Source of the DNA: Marine Group I thaumarchaeote SCGC AAA799-D11
Lineage (GTDB): Archaea; Thermoproteota; Nitrososphaeria; Nitrososphaerales; Nitrosopumilaceae
Direction of reading: 5' to 3'
Length of the DNA: 64,000 nucleotides
NCBI GenBank assembly: GCA_000746765.1
Contig: JOSY01000074.1
Location: 1-64,000, forward strand
Below are positions 53,266 to 61,405 of the stretch, piece by piece. The translations under genes and the position numbers were made by a program. The notes under the pieces are model-generated. The model searched no databases and was not told where the DNA came from. It saw only the letters and a list, made by a program, of their open reading frames with translations. The stretch's first letter is position 1; the number at the start of each line of letters is the position of its first letter.

Positions 53266-53502
53266 CGAATTCTAAATTTTAATTGTTCTATATAAGACTA
53301 TAACTTTTGAAATTTCAAAATTTTAATTTATGAGAAATTCATACTTTTCACTACAGAAAAATTCTAAGTCTTCAAAAATTTTATGTGTCAACGAAAAACG
53401 TACTGATAGTTGTAGATTTTTCAAAATAGATATGCAATCTATAAGAATTATCAAATGTATTTTCGCAAAAGACTCTTATGATAATAGTATAGAGTATTTT
53501 TG

Positions 53503-53979
53503 ATGACTACAGCAAATATTGAAACAAATTTTGGAAAGATTTCATTTAAACTTCTACCTGATTTGGCTCCTGAAACAGTAAGAAACTTTGAGAAATTAGC
53601 TAAAGATGGATTCTATGATGGAACTCTTTTCCACAGAGTAATTCCAGGATTTATGATTCAAGGTGGAGACCCCAATACAAAAACAGATAACAAAAGTTCA
53701 TGGGGTATGGGTGGTCCAGGATATAATGTAAAAGCAGAATTTAATTCCAGATCTCACCTACGCGGAATAGTTTCAATGGCTAGAGCACAAGATCCAGATA
53801 GCGCAGGCTCACAATTCTTCATAGTAACAACGGATAGCACATTTCTAGACAGACAATACACTGTGTTTGGAGAGGTTGTTGAAGGTATGGATGTAGCTGA
53901 TAAAATTGTAAATCTTGAAAGAGATGGCAATGATTGTCCTTTAGAAAAGGCACAGATGACTCGTGTAACTGTGGAATAA
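53503..53979 (+). CDS. Cyclophilin-type peptidyl-prolyl isomerase
   Basis: The protein of about 158 aa has the cyclophilin core FHRVIPGFMIQGGDP (catalytic Arg in FHRV), GTLFHRV, SMARAQDPDSAGSQFFI and the closing FGEVVEGMDVADKI. It speeds proline isomerisation in folding. ATG 53503 is preferred over the adjoining TTG 53500. It is followed with no gap by the next gene at 53980. Confidence 0.93.
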   Translation: MTTANIETNFGKISFKLLPDLAPETVRNFEKLAKDGFYDGTLFHRVIPGFMIQGGDPNTKTDNKSSWGMGGPGYNVKAEFNSRSHLRGIVSMARAQDPDSAGSQFFIVTTDSTFLDRQYTVFGEVVEGMDVADKIVNLERDGNDCPLEKAQMTRVTVE

Positions 53980-54876
53980 ATGGATTCAAAGATTTTTGCA
54001 ATTTTAGTTATCATTTCTCTTGTGACTGTTATACCAACAGCTTATGCACAAGTAACAATTGCAGACAAAGCTAACCAAAAATTAGTTGAAGTTAGAATTG
54101 ATTCAGAAGGAAATGTTCATGTGATACATGTTATTGATAATGCAAACACTCCAAAACAAGTTGATTTGATTCCTGGAACGGTTTCAAATATTTTAGTCAC
54201 TGATGAACAAGGCGATGAAAAACAACTCTCAATAATTGGAGACAACAATGCAGTACTAATAATGCCATCTAATGAAGATTCTATTTTACAATACGAACTT
54301 GATAATGTTATTACAGAAATAGACAGTATATGGACATGGGATTTTTTATATCTTGAATCAACTACATTCGTTTTACCTGAAGAAGTTGATCTGTTATTTG
54401 CAAATGAACGACCAGTTTTTCTAGATGACAAAAAAGGAATTGCATGTCATGGATGTCAAATGCTTTTAGAATATTCCATAAATGAATCAAGAAGCTATGA
54501 AAATGTAAAGTGGGAAGATAAAGAGTTTCAAGTAGAGATAAGAAATCAGAAAGGTATTGATAAATTTATTTTTGATCAACCATCAAAGAGTATTGCATTT
54601 GAGATTTTTGGAGAAGATAGATTTGTTACAACTATAATTCCTTTAGAATTATTGTGGGAACCTTACATAGTATTTCTAGATGATGAAAAAATTCAATCTC
54701 ACCAATACATCAATAATGGAACGCATGTTTGGGTAAATATCAAGCCAGATGCATCAGGACAAGTCAGTATTATTGGAACAACTGTGGTGCCTGAATTTTC
54801 AATAATGGCACCGTTAATCATAGGATTTTTGGTAATTCTTGCCGTACCATTTATGAAAAAAATTAATCTCCACTAG
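53980..54876 (+). CDS. Exported protein with PEFS-type C-terminal anchor
   Basis: The 298-aa protein has a signal peptide (about 1-23, AYAQ), a beta-rich body and a C-terminal PEF(S) motif followed by a hydrophobic helix and a basic tail (KKINLH). It resembles the PEFG-CTERM design with Ser for Gly. A Cys pair (CHGC) lies in the middle of the body. It starts at the base following the cyclophilin stop codon and may be cotranscribed with it. Its 3' end overlaps the convergent 58-aa ORF by 14 bp. Confidence 0.75.
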   Translation: MDSKIFAILVIISLVTVIPTAYAQVTIADKANQKLVEVRIDSEGNVHVIHVIDNANTPKQVDLIPGTVSNILVTDEQGDEKQLSIIGDNNAVLIMPSNEDSILQYELDNVITEIDSIWTWDFLYLESTTFVLPEEVDLLFANERPVFLDDKKGIACHGCQMLLEYSINESRSYENVKWEDKEFQVEIRNQKGIDKFIFDQPSKSIAFEIFGEDRFVTTIIPLELLWEPYIVFLDDEKIQSHQYINNGTHVWVNIKPDASGQVSIIGTTVVPEFSIMAPLIIGFLVILAVPFMKKINLH

Positions 54877-55039
54877 AGCCACACGAACAAAATCCATACT
54901 CATCTATTCTAACATCACAAACAGGGCATTTTTCACCATAATCTACTTCCCAAGGTTCTTTCCCAAATAATCTGAAATGATCATCAATCTCAATTGGAAT
55001 TTCTCGTTTCTTTTCCAATAATTTGTATAGGTGCTGCAA
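54863..55039 (-). CDS. 58-aa zinc-ribbon-like small protein
   Basis: A TTG-started ORF encodes a basic N-terminus (QHLYKLLEKKREIP), a central GKEPWEVDYG and a C-terminal Cys pair set CPVC...CSCG typical of a zinc ribbon. It overlaps the end of the PEFS gene by 14 bp and starts 28 bp before the ATG of the next Cys-rich gene. The Cys pattern supports real coding. Confidence 0.6.
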   Translation of the reverse strand: MQHLYKLLEKKREIPIEIDDHFRLFGKEPWEVDYGEKCPVCDVRIDEYGFCSCGSSGD

Positions 55040-55066
55040 CTATACATACATTATTGGAGAAAAATA

Positions 55067-55255
55067 ATGAAAATTGAATGTGGATGTCATTGTATTAAAT
55101 GCAAGAGCACTAATTTAGAATCTAACAGAATTGGAGAGATAGAAAAAGATGGATATTTTGACATGCATCATACATGCAATGACTGTAATGTACACTTTGA
55201 TCATTTAGATGGAGAAATTTTTTCTAATTGTGAAAAATGTAGTTTTTCTAGTTAG
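55067..55255 (+). CDS. 62-aa Cys-rich zinc-binding-like protein
   Basis: I start this ORF at ATG 55067 (MKIECGCHC). It has nine Cys: CGCHCIKC near the N-terminus, CNDC in the middle and CEKC near the end. The pattern suggests two zinc ribbons, and a conserved-looking IGEIEKDGYFDMHHTC lies between them. Its 3' end overlaps the convergent gene at 55248 by 8 bp. A TTG/ATG further upstream (55031) is less likely. Function unknown. Confidence 0.65.
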   Translation: MKIECGCHCIKCKSTNLESNRIGEIEKDGYFDMHHTCNDCNVHFDHLDGEIFSNCEKCSFSS

Positions 55256-55727
55256 CTACTAGAGCTTCTTCAACAAAGTAATGAGTTCTATTCTCACTAG
55301 AGTTTTTCAAAATTTCTTTGTTTGATGCCATTTTTGCTAATGCCTTTGATACATCTAAAGGACTTGCAGCCCAACCATACTCACGTAATTGTTCAACAGT
55401 TTCTGTAACTGTTCTAGGAGAATCAAAGAATCTACTAGTTTCTAAAATACGTAATTTTGATTTTACTTCATTTGGTGCAATGTGTGTGGGTTCGTTAAAT
55501 TCTGGTTCAAATATTTCTGCATCCTCAAGGGATTCCAGTCCAGATTGAGTATGGGTTTCAGCAGGTGCTGCAACAGGTTCAGTTTCATAAACAACTTTTG
55601 CATGATTTTCAGGTAAATGATTTGTCATATTTTGAATAATTTCCCCTAACGTTTGATTATCAACATAGAAATCTCTAGAATCAACCTCAATTTCATTCTC
55701 TCCTAACTTGAGTTTTATTCTAGCCAT
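55248..55727 (-). CDS. Winged-helix-like protein of unknown function
   Basis: The protein of 159 aa begins MARIKLKLGENEIEVDSRDFYVDN, a small beta domain, has a Pro/Glu-rich middle (about 55-85) and a C-terminal helical part (about 95-158) whose VEQLREYGWAASPLDVSKALAKMASNKEI looks like a winged-helix with a wing near the end. A DNA or RNA role is possible. I choose the ATG at 55727 over 55733. Confidence 0.65.
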   Translation of the reverse strand: MARIKLKLGENEIEVDSRDFYVDNQTLGEIIQNMTNHLPENHAKVVYETEPVAAPAETHTQSGLESLEDAEIFEPEFNEPTHIAPNEVKSKLRILETSRFFDSPRTVTETVEQLREYGWAASPLDVSKALAKMASNKEILKNSSENRTHYFVEEALVAN

Positions 55728-55858
55728 CAACAAATAATCATGTAATTTTGATTTATTTTACTAGCTCTAAGGAGCTTAAAGAGTAGATCAAATCTTTTAC
55801 ACAATTTATTGGGATTTTTTCCCTTTTAGGTTAAAATGTAGTTTTCTTAAAATTAATC

Positions 55859-56308
55859 ATGAATTCATCAAAGAAGGGAGGATTGGTTATTCTCTTCATT
55901 CTAGGAATGAGTATTTTTGGATATTCGCAATATGCTTCAGCATCACAAATAGGAGTAAGCATAACTCAGAGTGAGTTATTGAGTGAGAATGAAAAAGGTG
56001 CAGAATATAATATTGAATTACAGTTTGAAAATCCATCACTGTTAATCCTAACTTCAGGCACAACTGAGTTTTTTGTTATTGCAGATGAACAGATGGTAGG
56101 CAAAGGTCAGTTAGAACCATTTACACTACAACCTCTAGATAGTAGTTATGTGAAGGGAACTTTTCATACAGACTCAGATAATGATGAAGCTCAATCAGTA
56201 AAAATTACAGGTGTGACAAAATATGATGCAATCTTTACATCAATTGAGATTCCATTTGTATACTATCCAACAGAAGAACAAGCAAGAGAATTTATACATC
56301 AAGGATAA
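55859..56308 (+). CDS. Exported WHy-like small protein
   Basis: The 149-aa protein has a signal sequence (about 1-29) and a beta-sandwich with EYNIELQFENPSLLILTSGTTEFFV, where ENPS resembles the NPN/NPS strand of the WHy-type proteins at 19954 and 48216. No C-terminal anchor is present. Function unknown; the gene precedes a PfkB kinase by 11 bp on the same strand. Confidence 0.6.
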   Translation: MNSSKKGGLVILFILGMSIFGYSQYASASQIGVSITQSELLSENEKGAEYNIELQFENPSLLILTSGTTEFFVIADEQMVGKGQLEPFTLQPLDSSYVKGTFHTDSDNDEAQSVKITGVTKYDAIFTSIEIPFVYYPTEEQAREFIHQG

Positions 56309-56319
56309 TTTCTTCACAA

Positions 56320-57213
56320 ATGCTTACTGTTTTTGGTTCAACAGCACTAGATACAATTAGAACCCCAAAAAAAACGTTAAAGAATGTTTTAGGAGGTGCT
56401 GCAACTTTTGCTGCAATTTCTGCAAGCAACTTTGTTGATACAGGATTAATTGCAGTTGTAGGAAAAGATTTTCCAAAACAACACCACAAAACTCTATCAA
56501 AATATCTTGATTTAGAAGGACTATCTGTTGAAAATGGAAAAACATTTCGTTATGATGGGAAATATGATAATACGTTAAGCACTAGATCAACTCTCAAGAC
56601 AGAGTTAAATGTTCTAGCAGATTTCAAACCTACAGTTCCTGAAGCATATAGAAAATCTCAATTTGTTTATCTTGCAAATAATGATCCTGAACAAAATACT
56701 GAATTAATAAAAGAATTTGATAAAGTAAAATTTTCTATGTGCGATACAATTGATTTTTGGATCTCTACAAAAAGAGATGCTGTAATAAAGATGATAAAAT
56801 CTGTAGATGCAGTTGTAATCAATGATGAAGAAGCAAAACTTCTCACAAAAGAATTCAATTTGATAAAATGTGCAAAAAAAATGATGCAGTGGGGCGCAAA
56901 GTATGTAATTATTAAAAAAGGCGAGCATGGTTCACTAATGTTTTATGATGACGTAATCTTTCCAACAGCTGGTTTTTCATTAGAAGATGTGGTAGATCCA
57001 ACAGGAGCAGGGGATTCGTTTGCAGGTGCCATGATAGGTTACCTAGCAAGTAAAAAATCGACCAGTCTTTCTGAGATTAAAAAAGCAGTAGTTTATGGTA
57101 ATGTTTTAGGTTCATTTGCAGTTGAAAAATATGGATTGGACGGATTGTTAAAGATCAAAAATGGAGACATTACAAAAAGAGTCAAGATGTATGAAAAAAT
57201 GATCAGATTCTAA
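56320..57213 (+). CDS. PfkB-family sugar/nucleoside kinase
   Basis: The 297-aa protein has the ribokinase-type core: a GGAATFAAISASNFVD region (about 25-40), NDEEAKLL, and the ATP/catalytic motif DPTGAGDSFAGAMIGYL (about 225-241) with the catalytic Asp in GAGD. The phosphoacceptor is unclear from sequence. It lies in a row with the WHy-like gene and the MazG-like gene. Confidence 0.88.
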   Translation: MLTVFGSTALDTIRTPKKTLKNVLGGAATFAAISASNFVDTGLIAVVGKDFPKQHHKTLSKYLDLEGLSVENGKTFRYDGKYDNTLSTRSTLKTELNVLADFKPTVPEAYRKSQFVYLANNDPEQNTELIKEFDKVKFSMCDTIDFWISTKRDAVIKMIKSVDAVVINDEEAKLLTKEFNLIKCAKKMMQWGAKYVIIKKGEHGSLMFYDDVIFPTAGFSLEDVVDPTGAGDSFAGAMIGYLASKKSTSLSEIKKAVVYGNVLGSFAVEKYGLDGLLKIKNGDITKRVKMYEKMIRF

Positions 57214-57252
57214 AAAGACTTAAGTTCAATAATTTCTCAAATTAATTTATCA

Positions 57253-57600
57253 TTGTCACAAGAAGTAACTGAGGACAGATTAGATACTATTTTCCAACTT
57301 CAAAAAGGACTATCAAAGATGATGAAGCTTGACAGATATCCAAAAGATTCTGAAGGCAGAGTGTCTGCATTATGTACTGCAATCATGCATGAGGCAGTAG
57401 AGTTACAGAGAACCACCAATTGGAAATGGTGGAAAACACCAACAAAGTTCAATGAAGCTGAAGCAAGAGAAGAATTAATCGATATTTGGCACTTTGTAGT
57501 TCAAGCATCACTTGAATTAGATCTCACACCAGATGATATTGTAGCTGAATACAAAAAGAAAAATGAGATCAACAGAGAGAGACAAAAAAACAGTTATTAA
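57253..57600 (+). CDS. MazG-like nucleotide pyrophosphohydrolase
   Basis: The 115-aa all-helical protein has the metal-binding pattern MHEAVELQ and EAREELIDIWHF of MazG/dUTPase-like pyrophosphohydrolases (E-x-x-E and E-x-x-D type). It likely hydrolyses a nucleoside triphosphate to the monophosphate. Starts with TTG. Its 3' end overlaps the MtrA-like gene by 4 bp, tail to tail. Confidence 0.82.
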   Translation: MSQEVTEDRLDTIFQLQKGLSKMMKLDRYPKDSEGRVSALCTAIMHEAVELQRTTNWKWWKTPTKFNEAEAREELIDIWHFVVQASLELDLTPDDIVAEYKKKNEINRERQKNSY

Positions 57601-58073
57601 GAAATTTTAACTTTTTTAGAAATTGTTTCAAGATTAGTTTTACCAATCAAATCTATTATCGTGATATTTTTTTGAAAATATTCTATCATGTCTTTTGAAA
57701 CTGTAAGATATGGATCTGGACTAACTGAATTAATTATTCTATAATTCTCATCAATTCCATTTTTGTGTAATTGTAATAATGAATGGCCAGATTTATGACC
57801 CCAAACTTCTTTTCCACAAAGGATTATTTTTTTTATATTCCTGTTTTCATAAACATATTGTATCATACTATCAATTCCCTTATTTTCTGAAAATAGTCTA
57901 CCAATGATTGCAACATTAGACAGTATTCCAGAATCCTTCAAATCATCAAGCAATGATATGCTTGCAAGTGTGCATATTGCAATTTGTGAATTAGGGTTAC
58001 CAGGGTAAAATTCCTGCTTTATAGGCAGGACCACTTTACAGATTTCTCCAATTATATTTCCAATGCTATTCAT
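57597..58073 (-). CDS. MtrA-like corrinoid-binding domain protein
   Basis: The 158-aa soluble protein resembles the cytosolic domain of methyl-tetrahydromethanopterin:CoM methyltransferase subunit A: NSQIAICTLASI, AIIGRLFSENKGIDSMIQYV, KKIILCGKEVWGHKSGHSLLQLHKNGID and PDPYLTVS. The histidines in GHKSGHS are where the cobalt ligand is expected. No other Mtr subunit or membrane anchor is present. It overlaps the end of the DegT-family gene by 8 bp and should be cotranscribed with it. The methyl donor or acceptor is unknown. Confidence 0.75.
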   Translation of the reverse strand: MNSIGNIIGEICKVVLPIKQEFYPGNPNSQIAICTLASISLLDDLKDSGILSNVAIIGRLFSENKGIDSMIQYVYENRNIKKIILCGKEVWGHKSGHSLLQLHKNGIDENYRIINSVSPDPYLTVSKDMIEYFQKNITIIDLIGKTNLETISKKVKIS

Positions 58074-59154
58074 TTACCAAATCACGCACAGATTTTGCGA
58101 TATACTCAATATTTTTGACAGATACTTTTGGATGAACAGGCAAAGACAACACATGTTTTGATGCCCAATCAGTATTTGCTAATTTTGATTTTATTTTGTA
58201 AATAGGAATTTTATGAACAGGTGTTGGATAATAAACTGCAGCTCCAATTCCTTTTGAATTTAATTTCTTTAAAATTGAGTCTCTATTTTTTGTTGCAATA
58301 GTGTATAGACTCCAATTGAACTTTTCATTTTTTCCTTCAAAAGGAATTTTTATTTTTGTATCAGACAATAGTTCTGATAATAATTTTGCGTTACGTCTTC
58401 TTGATTGAATAAATTTTGGTAATTTTTTAATTTGAATTTTAGCTATTGCTGCATTAATTTCAGGAAGCCTTAGATTTAGTCCAAATATTTTAGAATCATA
58501 TCCTTTAACCATTCCATGATTTCTAATCATCTGTAATTTGTCATAAAGTTTTTTGTTATTAGTAACTATCACCCCACCTTCTCCAGAAGTCATTACTTTT
58601 CCTGGATAGAGACTATAACATCCAAGTTCAAAAAATGTTCCAGTTTGTTTTCCTTTCAAAGTAGAACCAAGAGATTGTGCAGCGTCTTCAACTACTGAAA
58701 GATTATGTTTTTTTGCAATTTCCTTAATTTTGCCAATTGAGGATATGTGGCCATACAAATGTACAGGCATTATTGCTTTAGTTTTTCTAGTAATTTTTTT
58801 TGCAATTGATTCAGGATCAATTGTAAAATTTTCTTTTAAGATATCTGCAAAAACAGGTTTTGCGCCAGTAGATGCAATAGCGTTTGCACTAGCAACAAAT
58901 GTAAAAGAAGGCACTATAACTTCATCTCCTTTTTTGATATCAAGTGCATATAATGCTGCTTGTAGTGCCGCAGTACCAGAATTTACTGAAACAGCATATT
59001 TGGATTTTGTAAAAGTTCTGACTGACTTTTCAAATTCCTGCACATTCTTTCCACCGTCCTTTGAGGCCGAAGTGAGTCCGCCTGATTTTACAACTGAGAC
59101 TACTGCTGAAAGTTCTTCTTTACCTAGAACAGGCGTGTTAATTGGAATTTTCAC
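58066..59154 (-). CDS. DegT/DnrJ/EryC1-family aminotransferase (sugar nucleotide type)
   Basis: The PLP enzyme of about 362 aa has the NTPVLGKEELSAVVSVVKSGGLT start, VEDAAQSLGSTLKGKQTGTFFELGCYSLYPGKVMTSGEGG with the PLP lysine in PGKVMTSG, and a closing ALPVHPKVS-type region. Such enzymes aminate keto-sugars for surface glycans. I choose GTG 59154 since CTTTATAC lies about 25 bp upstream; ATG 59199 is in frame. Followed by the MtrA-like gene with 8-bp overlap. Confidence 0.9.
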   Translation of the reverse strand: MKIPINTPVLGKEELSAVVSVVKSGGLTSASKDGGKNVQEFEKSVRTFTKSKYAVSVNSGTAALQAALYALDIKKGDEVIVPSFTFVASANAIASTGAKPVFADILKENFTIDPESIAKKITRKTKAIMPVHLYGHISSIGKIKEIAKKHNLSVVEDAAQSLGSTLKGKQTGTFFELGCYSLYPGKVMTSGEGGVIVTNNKKLYDKLQMIRNHGMVKGYDSKIFGLNLRLPEINAAIAKIQIKKLPKFIQSRRRNAKLLSELLSDTKIKIPFEGKNEKFNWSLYTIATKNRDSILKKLNSKGIGAAVYYPTPVHKIPIYKIKSKLANTDWASKHVLSLPVHPKVSVKNIEYIAKSVRDLVNE

Positions 59155-59234
59155 AAATTTTGTCCTTAGTACTACTGTATAAAGACAATCACTACGCATG
59201 AATTTTTATATTTCAAAATTTGGCAATCGGCATA

Positions 59235-59807
59235 ATGAAATCACGTCATCTAGAAAAAACAGACAAAGGGTACAAAGTTTTTCTGTATATTTTCTATGTT
59301 TGTGGATTCATCATGGCATCATCATTAATCTTTGGAGTGTATGTTACTATGATTGAGTGGATAGAAAATGGCACATATGTAATGGGAGAAGCCATACACA
59401 ATACAACCATTCCATTTGAAAATTTTGCCAGAGTGTCAACTTGGATATTTTTTTCTACAATAGTTGGATGGTATTGTGTATCTAGAATAGGTTGGAGAAG
59501 AACCGCAGGAAATAAAATTGTTGGAACACGTATGGCATTACTACAGTTAATGTTGTTAGGATTTTCAATTATCACTTTGTTTGAAGTAATGTATAACTTT
59601 TCAGTATTAACAGCTCAGATTTCTGCAGGAATTGTTGATGGAATACTTCCAGATATAGACAGATTATCAATTGCATATCCAGATCCAGATCGGCCTTGGA
59701 ATACAATTTTTGCAATCAAAATGTTTCTAGCGGCATTTATCATCAGCACTCATGCATTTTATCTAAGTACAAAACCTAGAAAACCATTAGATGAGCCAGA
59801 AGTTTAG
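59235..59807 (+). CDS. Four-helix membrane protein of unknown function
   Basis: The protein of about 190 aa has four hydrophobic helices (about 14-36, 70-88, 100-125, 155-175 from the ATG at 59235). A TTG at 59220 would add five residues. It has no known motif. It is divergent from the DegT gene. Confidence 0.7.
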   Translation: MKSRHLEKTDKGYKVFLYIFYVCGFIMASSLIFGVYVTMIEWIENGTYVMGEAIHNTTIPFENFARVSTWIFFSTIVGWYCVSRIGWRRTAGNKIVGTRMALLQLMLLGFSIITLFEVMYNFSVLTAQISAGIVDGILPDIDRLSIAYPDPDRPWNTIFAIKMFLAAFIISTHAFYLSTKPRKPLDEPEV

Positions 59808-59859
59808 ATTTTAAGGAATTTATGTTAAAACTTTTGTTCCAGTATATTCATATTATATC

Positions 59860-60048
59860 ATGGGGTTATTTGGTGGAAATAAAAATGAGTTAAAATGCAA
59901 AAAGTGTGGAACGGTACTTTCAGATTCAGAGAGATTAAAAAAACATCAAGAAGTAGCCCATAATAAGAAAAAAGAAAAATGCAGAGCTTGTGGAACAGAA
60001 TTCAATACTCAAGAAGATTTGAGAAAACACAAAAAAAATTGTAAATAG
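59860..60048 (+). CDS. 62-aa protein with two C2H2 zinc fingers
   Basis: Two complete fingers are visible: CKKCGTVLSDSERLKKHQEVAH (about 13-34) and CRACGTEFNTQEDLRKHKKNC (about 41-61), the second closing with H-x3-NC. The Gly-rich start (MGLFGGNKN) is followed directly by the fingers. Likely nucleic-acid binding. It ends 6 bp from the convergent gene at 60055. Confidence 0.8.
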   Translation: MGLFGGNKNELKCKKCGTVLSDSERLKKHQEVAHNKKKEKCRACGTEFNTQEDLRKHKKNCK

Positions 60049-60054
60049 GTTTGA

Positions 60055-60264
60055 TTATTCAGATAAACCTGATTCATATTTTGGAGGTCGTTTAAGGGCT
60101 TTTTCTATGGATTCTAAATTTTTTATTTCATTTTTAGAATTCATAGTCAAGGTTTTGACCATTTCTGTGCCTAATTGGACAGATTGTTCAGGTAATGTTT
60201 CTAAGAATTTTTCAAGACCTTTCTTGTAATTTTCAATTAATTCCAATCCTTCTTCAAGAGTCAT
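60055..60264 (-). CDS. 69-aa helical protein of unknown function
   Basis: A short, acidic, two-helix protein (about 4-24 and 27-57) with ETLPEQSVQLG between the helices. It starts with ATG at 60264, 94 bp from the divergent TyrRS gene. No motif is recognised. Confidence 0.6.
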   Translation of the reverse strand: MTLEEGLELIENYKKGLEKFLETLPEQSVQLGTEMVKTLTMNSKNEIKNLESIEKALKRPPKYESGLSE

Positions 60265-60324
60265 AACTATAATTGGTGCATCTTCTATTCAAAGGTTCTA
60301 ATTTTTCAAATATTCTTTGAATAA

Positions 60325-60332
60325 CTTTATAC
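60325..60332 (+). promoter_or_regulatory. TATA-like box of tyrS
   Basis: ctttatac is centred about 30 bp before the TTG start at 60359, fitting a leaderless TyrRS transcript with a non-ATG start. Confidence 0.4.
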
Positions 60333-60358
60333 GTTTACCACTCAAAAGTTGATTTGAT

Positions 60359-61405
60359 TTGGATATAACTGAAAAAGTTGATTTGGTTGAAAGAGCACCA
60401 ACTGAAGAAGTTGTTACACGTGACGAATTAATTGAATTATTCAAAACAAATTCATCTCCAAAACATTACATTGGTTTAGAGATTTCAGGTTTTTTACATC
60501 TTGGTAGTCTAATCAGTACAGGGTTTAAAATTAATGATTTTGCAAAAGCTGGTGTAAAGTGTACAGTATTTCTTGCAGATTGGCACACATTAATCAATGA
60601 CAAATTAGGAGGGGATTGGGAAACAATTTCTAAAGTTTCAAAATATTATCAAGATGCTTTCAAACTAGTTTGCCCTGATGCTGAAATTGTTTTGGGTTCA
60701 AAACTTTATGAAGAAAAAACAGAGTATTGGTCAGAGCTTGTAAAATTTACAAAACATATGTCATTAGCTAGAACAATGAGAACTCTAACAATTATGGGGC
60801 GTTCTGAAAACGAAGAGAAGATAGACGTAGCTAAACTATTGTACCCAGCAATGCAAGCAGTTGATATTCATTCATTGGATGTAGATATAGCTCATGCAGG
60901 GATGGATCAAAGAAAAATCCACATGTTAGTTCGAGAAATATTTCCTAAAATGAAATGGAAGGTACCAGTAGCTGTTCATCACAAACTATTACCAGGACTC
61001 TCCAAGCCTGCAGATACTAGTGACTCACAAGTTCTAGGAAAAATGAGTAAATCTGATCCAAATTCAGGCGTTTTTATTCACAATACAGATGATGAAATTA
61101 AGAAAAAAATGAACAAAGCTTGGTGCGAAGAGGCTAACATAGAGAACAATCCACTGTTAGAAATTGCAAAAACTGTGATTTTCCATGAATTTGACGAGAT
61201 GAATGTAGAGAGACCTGAAAAATTTGGAGGAAATGTATCATATCAGAATTATAATCAACTTGAAACAGATTTTGCTCAAAAGAAACTACATCCAGGAGAT
61301 TTAAAGCAAACAGTTGGAAATTATTTGGTAAAAATAATATCCCCAATAAGAGATAAGCTTAATCTTACTGAAGAATTACACGAGGCAATTAAGAAAAGTT
61401 ATTGA
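60359..61405 (+). CDS. tyrS: Tyrosyl-tRNA synthetase (archaeal type)
   Basis: The 348-aa class I synthetase has HLGS in the HIGH position (ISGFLHLGSLISTGF, about 42-56) and KMSKSDPNSG (about 227-236). The tyrosine pocket is in the DWHTLIND and MQAVDI parts. Length is typical of archaeal TyrRS, which lacks the bacterial C-terminal domain. Starts with TTG. Its 3' end overlaps cbiH by 7 bp. Confidence 0.93.
   Translation: MDITEKVDLVERAPTEEVVTRDELIELFKTNSSPKHYIGLEISGFLHLGSLISTGFKINDFAKAGVKCTVFLADWHTLINDKLGGDWETISKVSKYYQDAFKLVCPDAEIVLGSKLYEEKTEYWSELVKFTKHMSLARTMRTLTIMGRSENEEKIDVAKLLYPAMQAVDIHSLDVDIAHAGMDQRKIHMLVREIFPKMKWKVPVAVHHKLLPGLSKPADTSDSQVLGKMSKSDPNSGVFIHNTDDEIKKKMNKAWCEEANIENNPLLEIAKTVIFHEFDEMNVERPEKFGGNVSYQNYNQLETDFAQKKLHPGDLKQTVGNYLVKIISPIRDKLNLTEELHEAIKKSY

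Noticed and set aside
53266-53502. Possible structured RNA or regulator gene between the HTH gene and cyclophilin
   Set aside because: The 235-bp gap is AT-rich with only short imperfect repeats. No stable long stem or reading frame is apparent beyond the two promoters.
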